In this document: positions 18,741 to 27,597 of the stretch, piece after piece
How positions within the stretch are numbered: the stretch's first letter is position 1
Layout: each line of letters starts with the position of its first letter
Source of the DNA: Nitrosomonadaceae bacterium
Lineage (GTDB): Bacteria; Pseudomonadota; Gammaproteobacteria; Burkholderiales; Nitrosomonadaceae
Direction: 5' to 3'
NCBI GenBank assembly: GCA_030646695.1
Contig: JAUSLF010000058.1
Coordinates: forward strand, 1-35,339
Length of the DNA stretch: 35,339 nt
The notes under the pieces: model-generated
Seen by the model: only the letters and a program-made list of their open reading frames with translations
Databases searched by the model: none
Told to the model about the DNA's origin: nothing
Program-made: the position numbers and the translations under genes

Positions 18741-18764
18741 GGATCATCCGCGACCAGATGATCC
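18741..18764 (-). promoter_or_regulatory. Perfect hairpin in the prs–rplY gap (attenuator or leader element)
   Basis: GGATCATC at 18741-18748 and GATGATCC at 18757-18764 form a perfect 8-bp stem with an 8-base loop. On the minus strand it is followed by TTATTTT and then, within a few bases, the rplY Shine-Dalgarno. It could be a weak terminator between prs and rplY, or a leader structure through which L25 regulates its own translation. Confidence 0.5.
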
Positions 18765-18796
18765 GATTACAAAAAAGACGCATAACACGCCTTGCC

Positions 18797-19747
18797 TTAC
18801 TCCATGAATAATGAACTTACTGAATCCTCGTTGCTGATGCGCAACACTGTTTCTGCCAGCAGGCTGGCCACACTCAACTGGTAAATACGGTTACAGGCTT
18901 TGGCATCCGCACGCAGCGGAATGGTATCAGTGACTACCAGCTTGTCCAGCGCGGAATTCTCAATCCGCTCTACTGCATTGCCTGATAAAACCGCGTGAGT
19001 GCAATAAGCCATTACACTCGTCGCACCCTGTTCTTTCAACGCCTTGGCTGCTTCACATAATGTATTAGCGGTATCGACCATGTCATCCATGATAACGCAT
19101 GTACGGCCTTTGACCTCGCCGATGATGTTCATTACTTTGGCCACATTGGGTTTGGGACGCCGCTTATCGATGATTGCCAGGTCGCATTCCAGACGCTTTG
19201 CCATCTGCCTTGCCCGCACCACACCACCCACATCAGGTGAGACCACTACCAGATTCTGGTAATTACTTTTCCATAAATCACCCAACAGTATCGGCATGCT
19301 GTAGATGTTGTCCACGGGCATATCGAAAAATCCCTGGATCTGGTCCGAGTGTAGATCCATCGTCAGTAGCCGGTCTATACCGACCGTGGTCAGCATGTTG
19401 GCCACCACCTTGGCGGTGATTGGTACCCGTGCCGACCGTGGCCTTCTGTCCTGACGGGCGTAACCGAAATAAGGTATTGCTGCGGTGATGCGCCCGGCAG
19501 AAGCGCGCTTCAGCGCATCCACCAGCACCAGTAATTCCATCAAGGTATCGTTGGTGGGTACACAGGTGGATTGCAACACGAACACGTCCTTGCCGCGCAC
19601 ATTCTCAAGAATTTCTACCATTATTTCGCCGTCGCTGAAACGGCCTACGGTTGCGCGCCCCAGATGGATGTTGAGATGCCGCACCACATCCTGAGCTAGC
19701 TTGGGATTGGCGTTGCCGGTGAAAACCATCAGGCTATCGTAGGCCAT
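18797..19747 (-). CDS. prs: Ribose-phosphate pyrophosphokinase
   Basis: Makes PRPP from ribose-5-phosphate and ATP for purine, pyrimidine, NAD, His and Trp synthesis. The 316-residue product carries the class I motifs: [12 protein letters not shown] (35-46), [11 protein letters not shown] with the ATP-binding residues (93-103), the catalytic flexible segment around DKRRPKPN (194-201), and the PRPP loop [13 protein letters not shown] (218-230). Length is normal. It lies downstream of ispE and tRNA-Gln in an arrangement widely kept in beta- and gammaproteobacteria. Confidence 0.97.
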   Translation of the reverse strand: MAYDSLMVFTGNANPKLAQDVVRHLNIHLGRATVGRFSDGEIMVEILENVRGKDVFVLQSTCVPTNDTLMELLVLVDALKRASAGRITAAIPYFGYARQDRRPRSARVPITAKVVANMLTTVGIDRLLTMDLHSDQIQGFFDMPVDNIYSMPILLGDLWKSNYQNLVVVSPDVGGVVRARQMAKRLECDLAIIDKRRPKPNVAKVMNIIGEVKGRTCVIMDDMVDTANTLCEAAKALKEQGATSVMAYCTHAVLSGNAVERIENSALDKLVVTDTIPLRADAKACNRIYQLSVASLLAETVLRISNEDSVSSLFME

Positions 19748-19843
19748 GGCTAGAGATAGAAGTTAGAGACTTGGATAAAGGGCACAGGTTACTCCTGGTG
19801 AAGCCAAATCGGCCAAATGATCTTGGTCTTTAATACCCGAAAA

Positions 19844-19918
19844 TGGCTGGGGAGGTAGGGATCGAACCTACGAATGCCGGAATCAAAATCCGGTGCCTTA
19901 CCACTTGGCGACTCCCCA
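19844..19918 (-). tRNA. tRNA-Gln (anticodon TTG)
   Basis: A full cloverleaf can be drawn on the minus strand. Acceptor stem TGGGGAG pairs with CTCCCCA, followed by discriminator G and an encoded CCA (19846-19844). The anticodon stem CCGGA/TCCGG holds the 7-base loop TTTTGAT with anticodon TTG. The T arm contains GGTTCGATCC. It lies only 3 bp after the ispE stop and 96 bp before prs, so it is probably processed from an ispE–tRNA–prs transcript. Confidence 0.97.
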
Positions 19919-19921
19919 AAA

Positions 19922-20770
19922 TTATTGTTCCGCAAAATCATACATGGGATGGCGATTCAGTCCCTGCGCCACAAAACCCTTCATGCCGCCGGGAAGTTGC
20001 GTCAGTGCCCTTTGTGCTTCCGCCTCGTTGGCGAACTCGGCAAACACGCAAGCACCGGAACCTGTCATTGCCGCCATCGTAGCGCTGTCGAGCCGCTTGA
20101 GCCATTGCAGATGCCGCGCTACTTCAGGATATGCCCGACATACCACCGGTTCCAGATCGTTATGTCCCTGCGCGACGGAAAAGGGCGGTATTTTGATTGG
20201 AATCGTGTTTCGTGTCAATTCGTTACTGGCAAAAACCTGCGCGGTTGGCACCTGCACCGGTGGTGTCAGAACCAGATACCAGGCTGATGGCAGCATGATG
20301 GGGGTGAGTTTTTCACCTATGCCTTCGGCAAAAGCATTCTCACCAAAAATGAATACAGGCACATCTGCTCCCAGCCGGAGTCCGAGTTCCATCAGCCAGC
20401 TCCTTTTCCAGCCCAGCCCCCACAAGCGGTTGAGCGCCAGTAACGTAGTGGCCGCATCGGAGCTGCCGCCGCCCAGTCCCCCACCCATCGGAATGCGCTT
20501 TTCCAGAAAAATTTCCACACCCAGAGAAGTGCCGCTTTCCTGCCGCAACAATTTCGCAGCGCGGATGCACAAATCGCTCTCTTCGGGTACACCAGGAGTG
20601 GGAGTATGCAGTTTGACCGCGCCATTTTCCTGCAAAGTAAAGCGCAACTGATCAGAAAAATCCAGGAAACGAAAAACCGTTTGCAACAAGTGATAACCGT
20701 CTTCCCTGCGTCCCACCACATGCAGGAAAAGATTGAGCTTGGCGGGTGCGGGGCAAACAAGCATGGTCAT
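19922..20770 (-). CDS. ispE: 4-diphosphocytidyl-2-C-methyl-D-erythritol kinase
   Basis: GHMP-family kinase for the fourth step of the MEP isoprenoid pathway, supplying isoprenoids such as quinones and hopanoids. The 282-residue protein begins near PAPAKLNLFLHV (catalytic Lys about 11). It has the ATP loop PMGGGLGGGSSDAATTL (94-110) and the catalytic Asp at about 136 in GADVPVF. The C-terminal GHMP segment MTGSGACVFAEF is present. It starts at ATG 20770, or the ATG two codons later, 24 bp after lolB. lolB–ispE–tRNA-Gln–prs forms a tight same-strand group. Confidence 0.97.
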   Translation of the reverse strand: MTMLVCPAPAKLNLFLHVVGRREDGYHLLQTVFRFLDFSDQLRFTLQENGAVKLHTPTPGVPEESDLCIRAAKLLRQESGTSLGVEIFLEKRIPMGGGLGGGSSDAATTLLALNRLWGLGWKRSWLMELGLRLGADVPVFIFGENAFAEGIGEKLTPIMLPSAWYLVLTPPVQVPTAQVFASNELTRNTIPIKIPPFSVAQGHNDLEPVVCRAYPEVARHLQWLKRLDSATMAAMTGSGACVFAEFANEAEAQRALTQLPGGMKGFVAQGLNRHPMYDFAEQ

Positions 20771-20794
20771 CGGATTTGCATTTGCCGCAGTGGG

Positions 20795-21469
20795 TTAGTC
20801 GGTTTTCCACTGGTCAATTACCAGTTTTATTCGCAGGCCACCGCGGTTGAGCACCAGTATTCTTGGGCGTGCAGTTTGTAGCTGTTCTGGCGGAAAGTAG
20901 CTCGAGTAAGTAATCTCCCAGTCATCCTGCCGGATAGCCACAACTCGTCCATCGCTGTCTCGATCCAACGCGGCTGTTGTCGTCGGCGAGTTCATGCTTT
21001 GCACCCAGTATTGCAAGCCCATAAGTGGCAGATGCCACCCCAATACCTGTTCAGTCAGACCCTCCACATCAGCGGCGTAATAGACCTTCTGCTCCGAGGT
21101 GGTGAGACGAATACCTTCAGGGTTGCGCTGAATCTGCGCCACTGCCTGCCCCAGTGGGGACAACAGCAGAATCTCGTCGCCCGTATCGGTGTGATGCCAG
21201 TGAATTCCACCAGAGAAACCCTGTTTCTCGTCTTTCACCGAGACTCTGCCAATTAGTCCGAAATTTGCGGGTCCTGCACCCTCCGCACCTACCATAGGTT
21301 CGGTTACGACGGTGCTGACAACAGCGGTTCTGGCACTGAGCGCAACGCAACCAACCAGAAAGGGGAATACAAAAAGAATCAATCCGCAGCATGGAAAGCT
21401 AAAACGCTTTCTGTCAGCCGGTAGCGGCCACATCGCGCACCGAACCCGCTTTCCACCGCAATAACCCAT
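20795..21469 (-). CDS. lolB: Outer-membrane lipoprotein insertion protein LolB
   Basis: Receives lipoproteins from periplasmic LolA and inserts them in the outer membrane; itself a lipoprotein. The product has an N-terminal signal with lipobox FLVGC. The mature part carries LolB features, including GRVSVKDEKQGFSGGIHWHHT and an ILLLSPLGQAVAQI segment. The ATG at 21469 overlaps the TPR stop (TGATG). An internal ATG at 21433 gives a more compact signal peptide and may be the true start. It is translationally coupled to the TPR gene and upstream of ispE. Confidence 0.9.
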   Translation of the reverse strand: MGYCGGKRVRCAMWPLPADRKRFSFPCCGLILFVFPFLVGCVALSARTAVVSTVVTEPMVGAEGAGPANFGLIGRVSVKDEKQGFSGGIHWHHTDTGDEILLLSPLGQAVAQIQRNPEGIRLTTSEQKVYYAADVEGLTEQVLGWHLPLMGLQYWVQSMNSPTTTAALDRDSDGRVVAIRQDDWEITYSSYFPPEQLQTARPRILVLNRGGLRIKLVIDQWKTD

Positions 21470-23181
21470 CACTGGGGTATGAATTTCTTAATGGTTTTGA
21501 GCAACGCCTCGTTGCCAGGATGGCTCTTGAAGGCGGAATCCCAGACTTCTTTCGCTTCGTCTTTTGTTCCCTGTATCCATAGAGCCTCACCCAGATGGGC
21601 CGCAATTTCTGGGTCGGGATAAATCATAAATGCTCGTCTCAGGTAATCTATCCCTTGGTCAAGATTACCCATGCGGTAATGTACCCAGCCCAGGCTGTCC
21701 ATAATGTAGGGATCGTTGGGAGAAAGCGTGCTAGCTTTCTCGATCAGTTCCAGCGCTTCCGGCAGACGCCGGTTATGTTCTGTAAAGCTGTAACCAAGCG
21801 CATTATAAGCGTGGGCGTGATCGGGCTTCAGTCGAATCAGTTTGCGTAAGTCCTGCTCCAGGATCTCGGGTTTGCCGATTTTGTCCGCTGCCAGGGCGCG
21901 GTCATAAAGTAGTTCGGGATAGTCGGGCAGTTTTTCCAAGCCGCGGCTGAGCAAAGCAAACACTTCCTGATGAGCGCCCGCCTCGCGCAATAGCTGCGCC
22001 TCAGCAATTATCAGTTGAGCGCTTTGCTGCTCATTCGTGGCGGGCAGTTGCTGCAAGTGCTGGCGGGCCTCGTCTGTTTTGCCTTGTTTGGCCAGCAGCA
22101 TGGCGTATCGGATTTGTGCTGGAAGATACTGATTGCCGCTGGTCACCGAGCGATACCATTCCATTGCTGCATCAATTTGCCGGGTTTTCTCATAAATCCC
22201 GGCCAAATAAAAGCGCACCATGCCCGGATCTCTATAATCCAGCTCCAGCACTTTTTTGAAATTCGCTTCGGCGGCATCGTAATCACGTAATTCCGTAGAG
22301 AGCAAACCCACCGCCAGAATGATATCGGCGTTAGCCGGATTTCCCGCCAGCAATCGTTGGAACTGGTCGCGTGCCTTGAGATAATTTTTTTCCGCTATCA
22401 GCAACCGGGCATAAGAGATACGCGTGTCGTTGGCCTTGGGATAAGTCTCGAGATAGTCTTCATAAAATTCGATGGCACGGTCGCTGGAAGTACGTTGCAA
22501 TATTCGTCCCAGATAAATCGCTGCTGTTTCCCAATTTGGGCGCAGCGCCAAAGCCCGGCTCATTTCTACCAACGCAATATCGAATTGGTTGGCAAACCAG
22601 GCTGCCTGGGAGATGGCGAAGTGCGCTTCCGGCAGATCGGGATAGGGTTTGGAGAGATGCAGCACCAGTTCAAGTATCGCAGGCTTATTGGCGCTGCGCG
22701 CCAGCAGACCGTTCAGTTGCATGAAAGCTTCGTTGATATTATTACCCTCAGAGGCCAGCAGTTTTTCCAGATGGGGTTGGGCTTCTTCCAGCCTGTCGGC
22801 ATTTACCAGCAGTGCCGCCGCCGTCTGACGGGCGCTCACTGCATCCGGATCAAGCTCCGCCCAGAGCATGGCCGCTTCCAGCGCCGGTACCGGCTGGCGC
22901 GAATGCAGCGCCACCTCGGTGGCGCGCTGGGCAATGCGCGGGTCACGCGTGTTTTTTGCAAGTCTGAGATAAACTCCGGTGGCGATCTCCGTTTCGCCGC
23001 GTTGCAGCGCTGTTTCTCCCAGCAGAAAATCGAACAGCATGGGTTCGGTCAATTGCTGCCCAGGCAATTTCAATTGCCCGGCTTTGATCTGTTCTGATGG
23101 CTCGCCTTCGGTCCTGGCCGGAATCTGTGCACAGGCGGCAAGACCGAGCGGCAGCAGCACGCCAAGAATTTTAAGATTCAT
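21469..23181 (-). CDS. Tetratricopeptide-repeat lipoprotein
   Basis: A 570-residue TPR scaffold, probably anchored to a membrane on the periplasmic side. From the ATG at 23181 it has a lipoprotein signal with lipobox GLAAC at about residue 17. At least eight TPR-like helical pairs follow, for example around RAEALRPNWETAAIYLGRI-like and PNDPYIMDSLGWVHYRMGNL-like segments. An in-frame start 57 bp upstream would remove the signal and is rejected. TPR proteins of this kind regularly precede lolB in betaproteobacteria. The partner is unknown; a role in envelope assembly is inferred from context only. It is divergent from the ABC operon. Confidence 0.88.
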   Translation of the reverse strand: MNLKILGVLLPLGLAACAQIPARTEGEPSEQIKAGQLKLPGQQLTEPMLFDFLLGETALQRGETEIATGVYLRLAKNTRDPRIAQRATEVALHSRQPVPALEAAMLWAELDPDAVSARQTAAALLVNADRLEEAQPHLEKLLASEGNNINEAFMQLNGLLARSANKPAILELVLHLSKPYPDLPEAHFAISQAAWFANQFDIALVEMSRALALRPNWETAAIYLGRILQRTSSDRAIEFYEDYLETYPKANDTRISYARLLIAEKNYLKARDQFQRLLAGNPANADIILAVGLLSTELRDYDAAEANFKKVLELDYRDPGMVRFYLAGIYEKTRQIDAAMEWYRSVTSGNQYLPAQIRYAMLLAKQGKTDEARQHLQQLPATNEQQSAQLIIAEAQLLREAGAHQEVFALLSRGLEKLPDYPELLYDRALAADKIGKPEILEQDLRKLIRLKPDHAHAYNALGYSFTEHNRRLPEALELIEKASTLSPNDPYIMDSLGWVHYRMGNLDQGIDYLRRAFMIYPDPEIAAHLGEALWIQGTKDEAKEVWDSAFKSHPGNEALLKTIKKFIPQ

Positions 23182-23458
23182 GGAAAAATCCGGACAGGGT
23201 TCAAAAATAGGGCTATAAAGGGCGGGGTCAAGCTTCAATACAGCTCACATATTAGGTATATTTCACGCTTATCACAAGTGGGCATTGATAACTAGTCCGG
23301 ATGTCGGCAAAACATCCCTGAGCATCCCTAAGTTTTTCGCAGACATCACTATCAGTTCAGAATCGTGGGTGAGCCTACTTATCATTGGCCGGAAGCAGAG
23401 GTAAATAACCAAGTGGCGCAGTGGTTGCTCACAAATCCGGACCCATGGAAATGTTTTC

Positions 23459-24238
23459 ATGAATGAACAAATCGCCTCTGCAACCATATCGGCCCGTGGC
23501 TTGTGCCGCAACTTCGGCAATCATGCCGCGGTGTGCGAAATCAATCTGGAATTGAAACGCGGTGAAGTGCTGGGATTTCTCGGCCCTAACGGTGCGGGCA
23601 AGACCACCACCATGCGCATGCTCACCGGTAATCTTGCCCCCAGCGCCGGCAGCGTGGAAATCTGCGGCATAGATTTGCTGGACAGGCCGCGCGACGCCAA
23701 GGCACGCATCGGTTATCTGCCGGAAACGCCACCACTCTACCGCGAACTGACAGTAGACGAATACTTGCGGCTCGCCGCCAGGCTGCATCGGGTCGGCAAC
23801 GCCAACCTGCATTCTGCGCTGGCTGAGGCCAAACAGCGTTGCGGGCTGAACGATGTCGGGAGGCGGTTGATCGGCTCACTGTCGAAAGGCTACCAGCAAC
23901 GGGTCGGCATCGCCCAGGCGATTATACACAACCCGGATGTGGTCATTCTTGACGAGCCGACAGTGGGGCTGGACCCCAACCAGATGCGCGAAATACGCAC
24001 CCTCATCCGCGAGCTGGGCGCAGAGCGCAGCGTGATTCTCTCCACTCACATCCTGCCGGAAGTTGAAAGCGTGTGCGACCGGGTGCAGATCATGCATCAG
24101 GGGCATATGGTGTTTAACGATTCCATCGCCGGGCTGAAACAGAGGCAGACCAGCCTGGAAGAAGTGTTCGCACAACTTACCCTGGATAAGGAAAGCTCCG
24201 GAGATATTCAACCTAAATCCGGCAGTTGGACAGGGTAG
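23459..24238 (+). CDS. ABC transporter ATP-binding protein (GldA-like)
   Basis: ATPase of an ABC-2-type exporter. The 259-residue product has Walker A GPNGAGKTT (42-50), the signature LSKGYQQR (141-148), Walker B VVILDEP (161-167) and the H-loop in STHILPE. Together with the next three genes it matches the GldA–GldF–GldG set, which is linked to gliding motility in Bacteroidetes but widespread in non-gliding bacteria with unknown cargo. Its last ~10 codons (QPKSGSWTG) lie in one arm of a 19-bp inverted repeat, so the C-terminus may have been altered by insertion of the palindromic element. Confidence 0.92.
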   Translation: MNEQIASATISARGLCRNFGNHAAVCEINLELKRGEVLGFLGPNGAGKTTTMRMLTGNLAPSAGSVEICGIDLLDRPRDAKARIGYLPETPPLYRELTVDEYLRLAARLHRVGNANLHSALAEAKQRCGLNDVGRRLIGSLSKGYQQRVGIAQAIIHNPDVVILDEPTVGLDPNQMREIRTLIRELGAERSVILSTHILPEVESVCDRVQIMHQGHMVFNDSIAGLKQRQTSLEEVFAQLTLDKESSGDIQPKSGSWTG

Positions 24239-24448
24239 AGTGTACGGTTTTTGGGGTGCAGGGTAAGGCGCAACGACGCGGAATGGTCACTCCATCCCAA
24301 GGAGTTGCAACGTAGCCATGTGCTGCAAAAATCGTGCAATCTACCCTGTAGCGAACTCACCCAAAAGGTGAAGATCAAGCGCTGCAAAAAGTTACTATAG
24401 GTTATGTTGTTAAACTGAAAATGAACGGTCAACTGCCGGATTTAGGTT
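24210..24448. repeat. Nested palindromic element between ABC ATPase and permease genes
   Basis: Outer perfect 19-bp inverted repeats lie at 24210-24228 and 24430-24448 (AACCTAAATCCGGCAGTTG and its complement). Just inside the left one starts a second inverted repeat, 10 bp perfect (24230-24239 with 24340-24349). Its arms continue imperfectly inward (shared ACG.TTTTTG and GCAAC segments) to a GGAATGG/CCATCC apex near 24281-24298. The result is a ~120-bp long hairpin of the MITE or REP-like kind. It contains no ORF. It separates two genes of an operon whose other members are only about 15 bp apart. Confidence 0.8.
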
Positions 24449-24455
24449 CATCCCC

Positions 24456-25199
24456 ATGATTTTCACCATCGCCTGCAAAGAGTTAAAAACACTGTTCGCT
24501 TCGCCGCTGGCCTGGACATTACTCGCGTTGATGCAACTGGTGCTGGCGTGGGTTTTTCTGGGGCGTCTCGATGCCTTTCTGGAAATCCAGTCGCAGTTGG
24601 TGCAAATTGCCAATCCGCCAGGAGTGACGGAAATCATCGTTGCGCCGGCATTCGCCATGGCGGCGGTAGTGCTGTTGATGGCCACCCCGCTGTTGACCAT
24701 GCGGCTGATCGCCGAAGAGCGCCGCAACCACACCATGACCTTTCTCATTTCTGCGCCGATTTCCATGACCGACATCGTGCTGGGAAAATTTCTCGGTCTG
24801 ATGATTTTCTTTTGCAGCGTGATTGTTCTGGTTGCGGTGCTCTCGCTTTCGCTGCTGGCGGGCGGCACGCTGGACGTCGGCTTGTTGTTGAGCAACGTTG
24901 CCGGTCTGTTGCTGATATGCGCCTGTTTCGCTTCTCTCGGACTGTATATTTCCTGCCTCACCGCCCAGCCGGCGATTGCTGCGGCCGGCACCCTGGGTGC
25001 GCTGCTGGGGCTGTGGGTGGTAGACATTGCCGTAGATGATGCGGACAGCATCATGCGCAACTTTTCTCTGCTGAAGCATTACGAAAGTTTCAATCGCGGC
25101 CTGATCGACACTTTTGATCTTGCCTATTTTGCGCTGTTTATCCTTACCTTTCTGGTGCTGGCCATCCGCCGCCTGGACGGGGAACGGCTGCGCGGTTGA
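24456..25199 (+). CDS. ABC-2 type permease (GldF-like)
   Basis: Membrane subunit of the ABC complex. The 247-residue product has six predicted helices. The first lies at about residues 15-35, followed by a loop with an IAPAFAMAAVVLL-type segment, then MRLIAEERRNHTMTFLISAPIS, the cytoplasmic coupling region characteristic of ABC-2 permeases. It starts at ATG 24456, directly after the right arm of the palindromic element; no strong ribosome-binding site is visible, so its translation may depend on that arm. The GldG-like gene follows after 15 bp. Confidence 0.9.
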   Translation: MIFTIACKELKTLFASPLAWTLLALMQLVLAWVFLGRLDAFLEIQSQLVQIANPPGVTEIIVAPAFAMAAVVLLMATPLLTMRLIAEERRNHTMTFLISAPISMTDIVLGKFLGLMIFFCSVIVLVAVLSLSLLAGGTLDVGLLLSNVAGLLLICACFASLGLYISCLTAQPAIAAAGTLGALLGLWVVDIAVDDADSIMRNFSLLKHYESFNRGLIDTFDLAYFALFILTFLVLAIRRLDGERLRG

Positions 25200-25214
25200 A
25201 TCCAACCCAAGCGA

Positions 25215-26570
25215 ATGATCACAGTCGATAAAAAACTGCGCCTGCACTGGCTGATACAAAACGGCGTGTTCGTCGCGCTGCTGCTGTTGCTGGTCGGCTT
25301 GCTGGGTTACCTGGCATGGGAAACCCGGGTGCAATGGGATGTCAGCCAGAATCAACGCAACAGTTTGAGCCAGGCGAGCGTGGAAGTGCTGCAAAAGATG
25401 AGTGGTCCGATCAGTGTCACTGTCTATGCCACTGCCCAGGACGTGCGGCTGGGAGATGTCCGCAAAATCATCGGCGACTTCCTTGCGCTTTATCAGCGCG
25501 TCAAACCCGATTTCACGCTGACCTTCATCGATCCTGCCGAGCAGCCGAAACTTGCACAGGAAGCGGGTATCGAGGTCAATGGTGAGATGGTGGCGACATT
25601 TTCCGGCAGAAGCGAGCACCTCACCACCGTTAATGAACAGGCGTTTACCAATCTGCTGATGCGGCTGGCACGTTCCAGTGAGAAACTGGTGATGAGCCTC
25701 ACCGGTCACGGCGAACGCAGGCTTGATGGCATCGCCAATCATGATCTGGGGGAATTCGGCAAGCAACTGGCGCTCAAGGGTTTCAGGACCGGGGCGCTCA
25801 ATCTCGCCATCGCCCAGGATGTACCGGTCAATGCGAGCATGTTGATCATTGCCTCGCCGCAAACAGACCTGCTGGAGGGGGAAGTGGCTAAGTTGCTTGC
25901 GCATATCGAGCGCGGCGGCAACCTGTTGTGGCTGATAGACCAGGAGCCGCTGCGCGGGCTGCAGCCGCTGGCGGAGAAGCTGGAGCTGACACTCACGCCG
26001 GGCGTGGTGATAGATCCGCAGGCGCAGCAATTGAAAGCGCCGATCACGTTCGCGCTGGGGGCGAATTACGGGCAGCATCCCATTACGCATAATTTCGACT
26101 ACATCACGGTATTTCCGTTTGCGCGCCAGATAATCGCCAATGAAAATCAGGAATGGCGCAGCGTTTCGCTGGTGGAGGTGGCGCAGAGCGGTTGGGTGGA
26201 AAGCGGCAAGCTGCAAGGCGACATCACGTTCGATCAGACGCATGACGTGGCCGGGCCGGTAAGCGTTGCTGTTGCCCTGAGCCGCACCCTGCAAGAGCGG
26301 GAACAGCGCATTATAGTGATCGGCAGCGGCCATTTTCTCGCCAATACCTATCTTGGCAATGGCAGCAATCTGGATTTCGGCATCAACCTCATCAACTGGC
26401 TCGCGCAAGACGAGGAGCTCATTGTCATTCAGCCGCGTGCCACGCTCGACAGCAGTCTGGCCTTCAGCCAGTCAGCGCTGACCGTCATTGCCGTCGGTTT
26501 CCTGATCGTACTGCCGCTGGTTTTTCTGCTAAGTGGGGTGGTCGTGTGGCGGCGGCGCAGAAGAGGCTGA
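25215..26570 (+). CDS. GldG-like ABC transporter auxiliary protein
   Basis: Accessory subunit of the Gld-type ABC complex. The 451-residue protein has one N-terminal membrane helix (about 15-38), a large periplasmic domain, and a C-terminal helix (about 420-445) ending in a WRRRRRG stop-transfer run. The soluble part shows the GldG pattern: WDVSQNQRNSLSQAS early, a SLTGHGERRLDG segment near 160, and later GGNLLWLIDQEP. GldG proteins are predicted to form an extracytoplasmic platform with the permease. Its 3' end is about 16 bp from the DUF4340 start. Substrate unknown. Confidence 0.88.
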   Translation: MITVDKKLRLHWLIQNGVFVALLLLLVGLLGYLAWETRVQWDVSQNQRNSLSQASVEVLQKMSGPISVTVYATAQDVRLGDVRKIIGDFLALYQRVKPDFTLTFIDPAEQPKLAQEAGIEVNGEMVATFSGRSEHLTTVNEQAFTNLLMRLARSSEKLVMSLTGHGERRLDGIANHDLGEFGKQLALKGFRTGALNLAIAQDVPVNASMLIIASPQTDLLEGEVAKLLAHIERGGNLLWLIDQEPLRGLQPLAEKLELTLTPGVVIDPQAQQLKAPITFALGANYGQHPITHNFDYITVFPFARQIIANENQEWRSVSLVEVAQSGWVESGKLQGDITFDQTHDVAGPVSVAVALSRTLQEREQRIIVIGSGHFLANTYLGNGSNLDFGINLINWLAQDEELIVIQPRATLDSSLAFSQSALTVIAVGFLIVLPLVFLLSGVVVWRRRRRG

Positions 26571-26586
26571 GCCTGTGGGCATTCCC

Positions 26587-27453
26587 ATGACATCCCGTTC
26601 GCTGCTTAATCTGGCTCTGCTTGCCGCAGTGGTGAGCCTGGCGCTGTGGGTTTATTTCAAACCCAAGCCACAGGGCGATGCAGAAGAATACAGGATTTCG
26701 TCGCTATTGGCGGAAAATGCGCAAAGCATCCGTGTCGAGCGGCAGGGAATGAGCATTGCACTAAAAAAACGGGGGGAGCGCTGGTATCTGACGCAGCCGC
26801 TGCAGGCCAGGGCTGACGAGGTCAAGGTAGGGCGGATTCTGGAGATGCTGGCGGCCACCAGCTCTCGCCGCTTCCCCGCGACCGAGCTGGAGCGTTTCGA
26901 TCTGGCGCAACCTGCAGTGCGGCTGCATATTGGCGATGATTCCTTCGGTTTTGGCGGATTGGCGCCCATTACCAACGAGCAATATGTCGTCAGCGGCGAG
27001 AACGTCTATCTGCTCGCGCCGCGCTACGCTGCAGCGCTGCCGCGACAGCCCGCCGATCTGCTCAGTCCGAAGCTGCTGGCGGAAAATGAGATTCCGGTTG
27101 CATTCGAACTGGAAAATCGCAAGGTAATCCAGCAGGATGGGAGCTGGCGCATAACCCTGGAAAAACCCGGCGTGACATTGACCCAGAACGAATTCAACCA
27201 CTGGGTGCAATCCTGGCAGCAAGCCTATGCGGCAGGCATCACACTGAGTGCAAACGAGCCGGACCAAGCCGAAGCCGTTGCTGGCAGGCAGGCAATCAAG
27301 ATAACTTTGCGCGACGGTAACACCGTGCAACTGCTAATCCTGCAGCAGCAACCCGAACTGATCCTGCTGCGCGTCGATGCAGGAATACGCTATCATTTCC
27401 CCGCCGAGAGCGGCAGGCGGTTGCTTGATACCTATACTGCGGCGGGTGGCTGA
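26587..27453 (+). CDS. DUF4340 domain protein of the Gld-type ABC operon
   Basis: A 288-residue protein with one N-terminal membrane anchor (about residues 5-22) and an extracytoplasmic beta-rich DUF4340 domain (ALKKRGERWYLTQP, the typical motif, near 58-71). Proteins with this domain regularly follow GldG-like genes and probably extend the periplasmic platform. I chose the ATG at 26587, which places the membrane helix at the N-terminus; the longer frame from 26533 overlaps gldG with unlikely sequence. Last gene of the operon; mutM follows after 144 bp. Confidence 0.85.
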   Translation: MTSRSLLNLALLAAVVSLALWVYFKPKPQGDAEEYRISSLLAENAQSIRVERQGMSIALKKRGERWYLTQPLQARADEVKVGRILEMLAATSSRRFPATELERFDLAQPAVRLHIGDDSFGFGGLAPITNEQYVVSGENVYLLAPRYAAALPRQPADLLSPKLLAENEIPVAFELENRKVIQQDGSWRITLEKPGVTLTQNEFNHWVQSWQQAYAAGITLSANEPDQAEAVAGRQAIKITLRDGNTVQLLILQQQPELILLRVDAGIRYHFPAESGRRLLDTYTAAGG

Positions 27454-27597
27454 AAGGTACTTCTAATAATTCGAAGTTCTAAACAAGACGAGGCGGGAAT
27501 AAAAAATGTAGACGCGACATATGGTCGATATGTAAGGGGACATTTTTTGTGAGCAACGAAGTATTGTGACGAAATCCTAATTATTAGAGGTGGCTTG

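Noticed and set aside
24519-26408. 629-codon open frame on the minus strand across the ABC operon
   Set aside because: It is antisense to well-supported permease and GldG-like genes, is rich in His, Gln and Arg as expected for a shadow of GC-biased coding sequence, and has no recognisable domain or ribosome-binding site.
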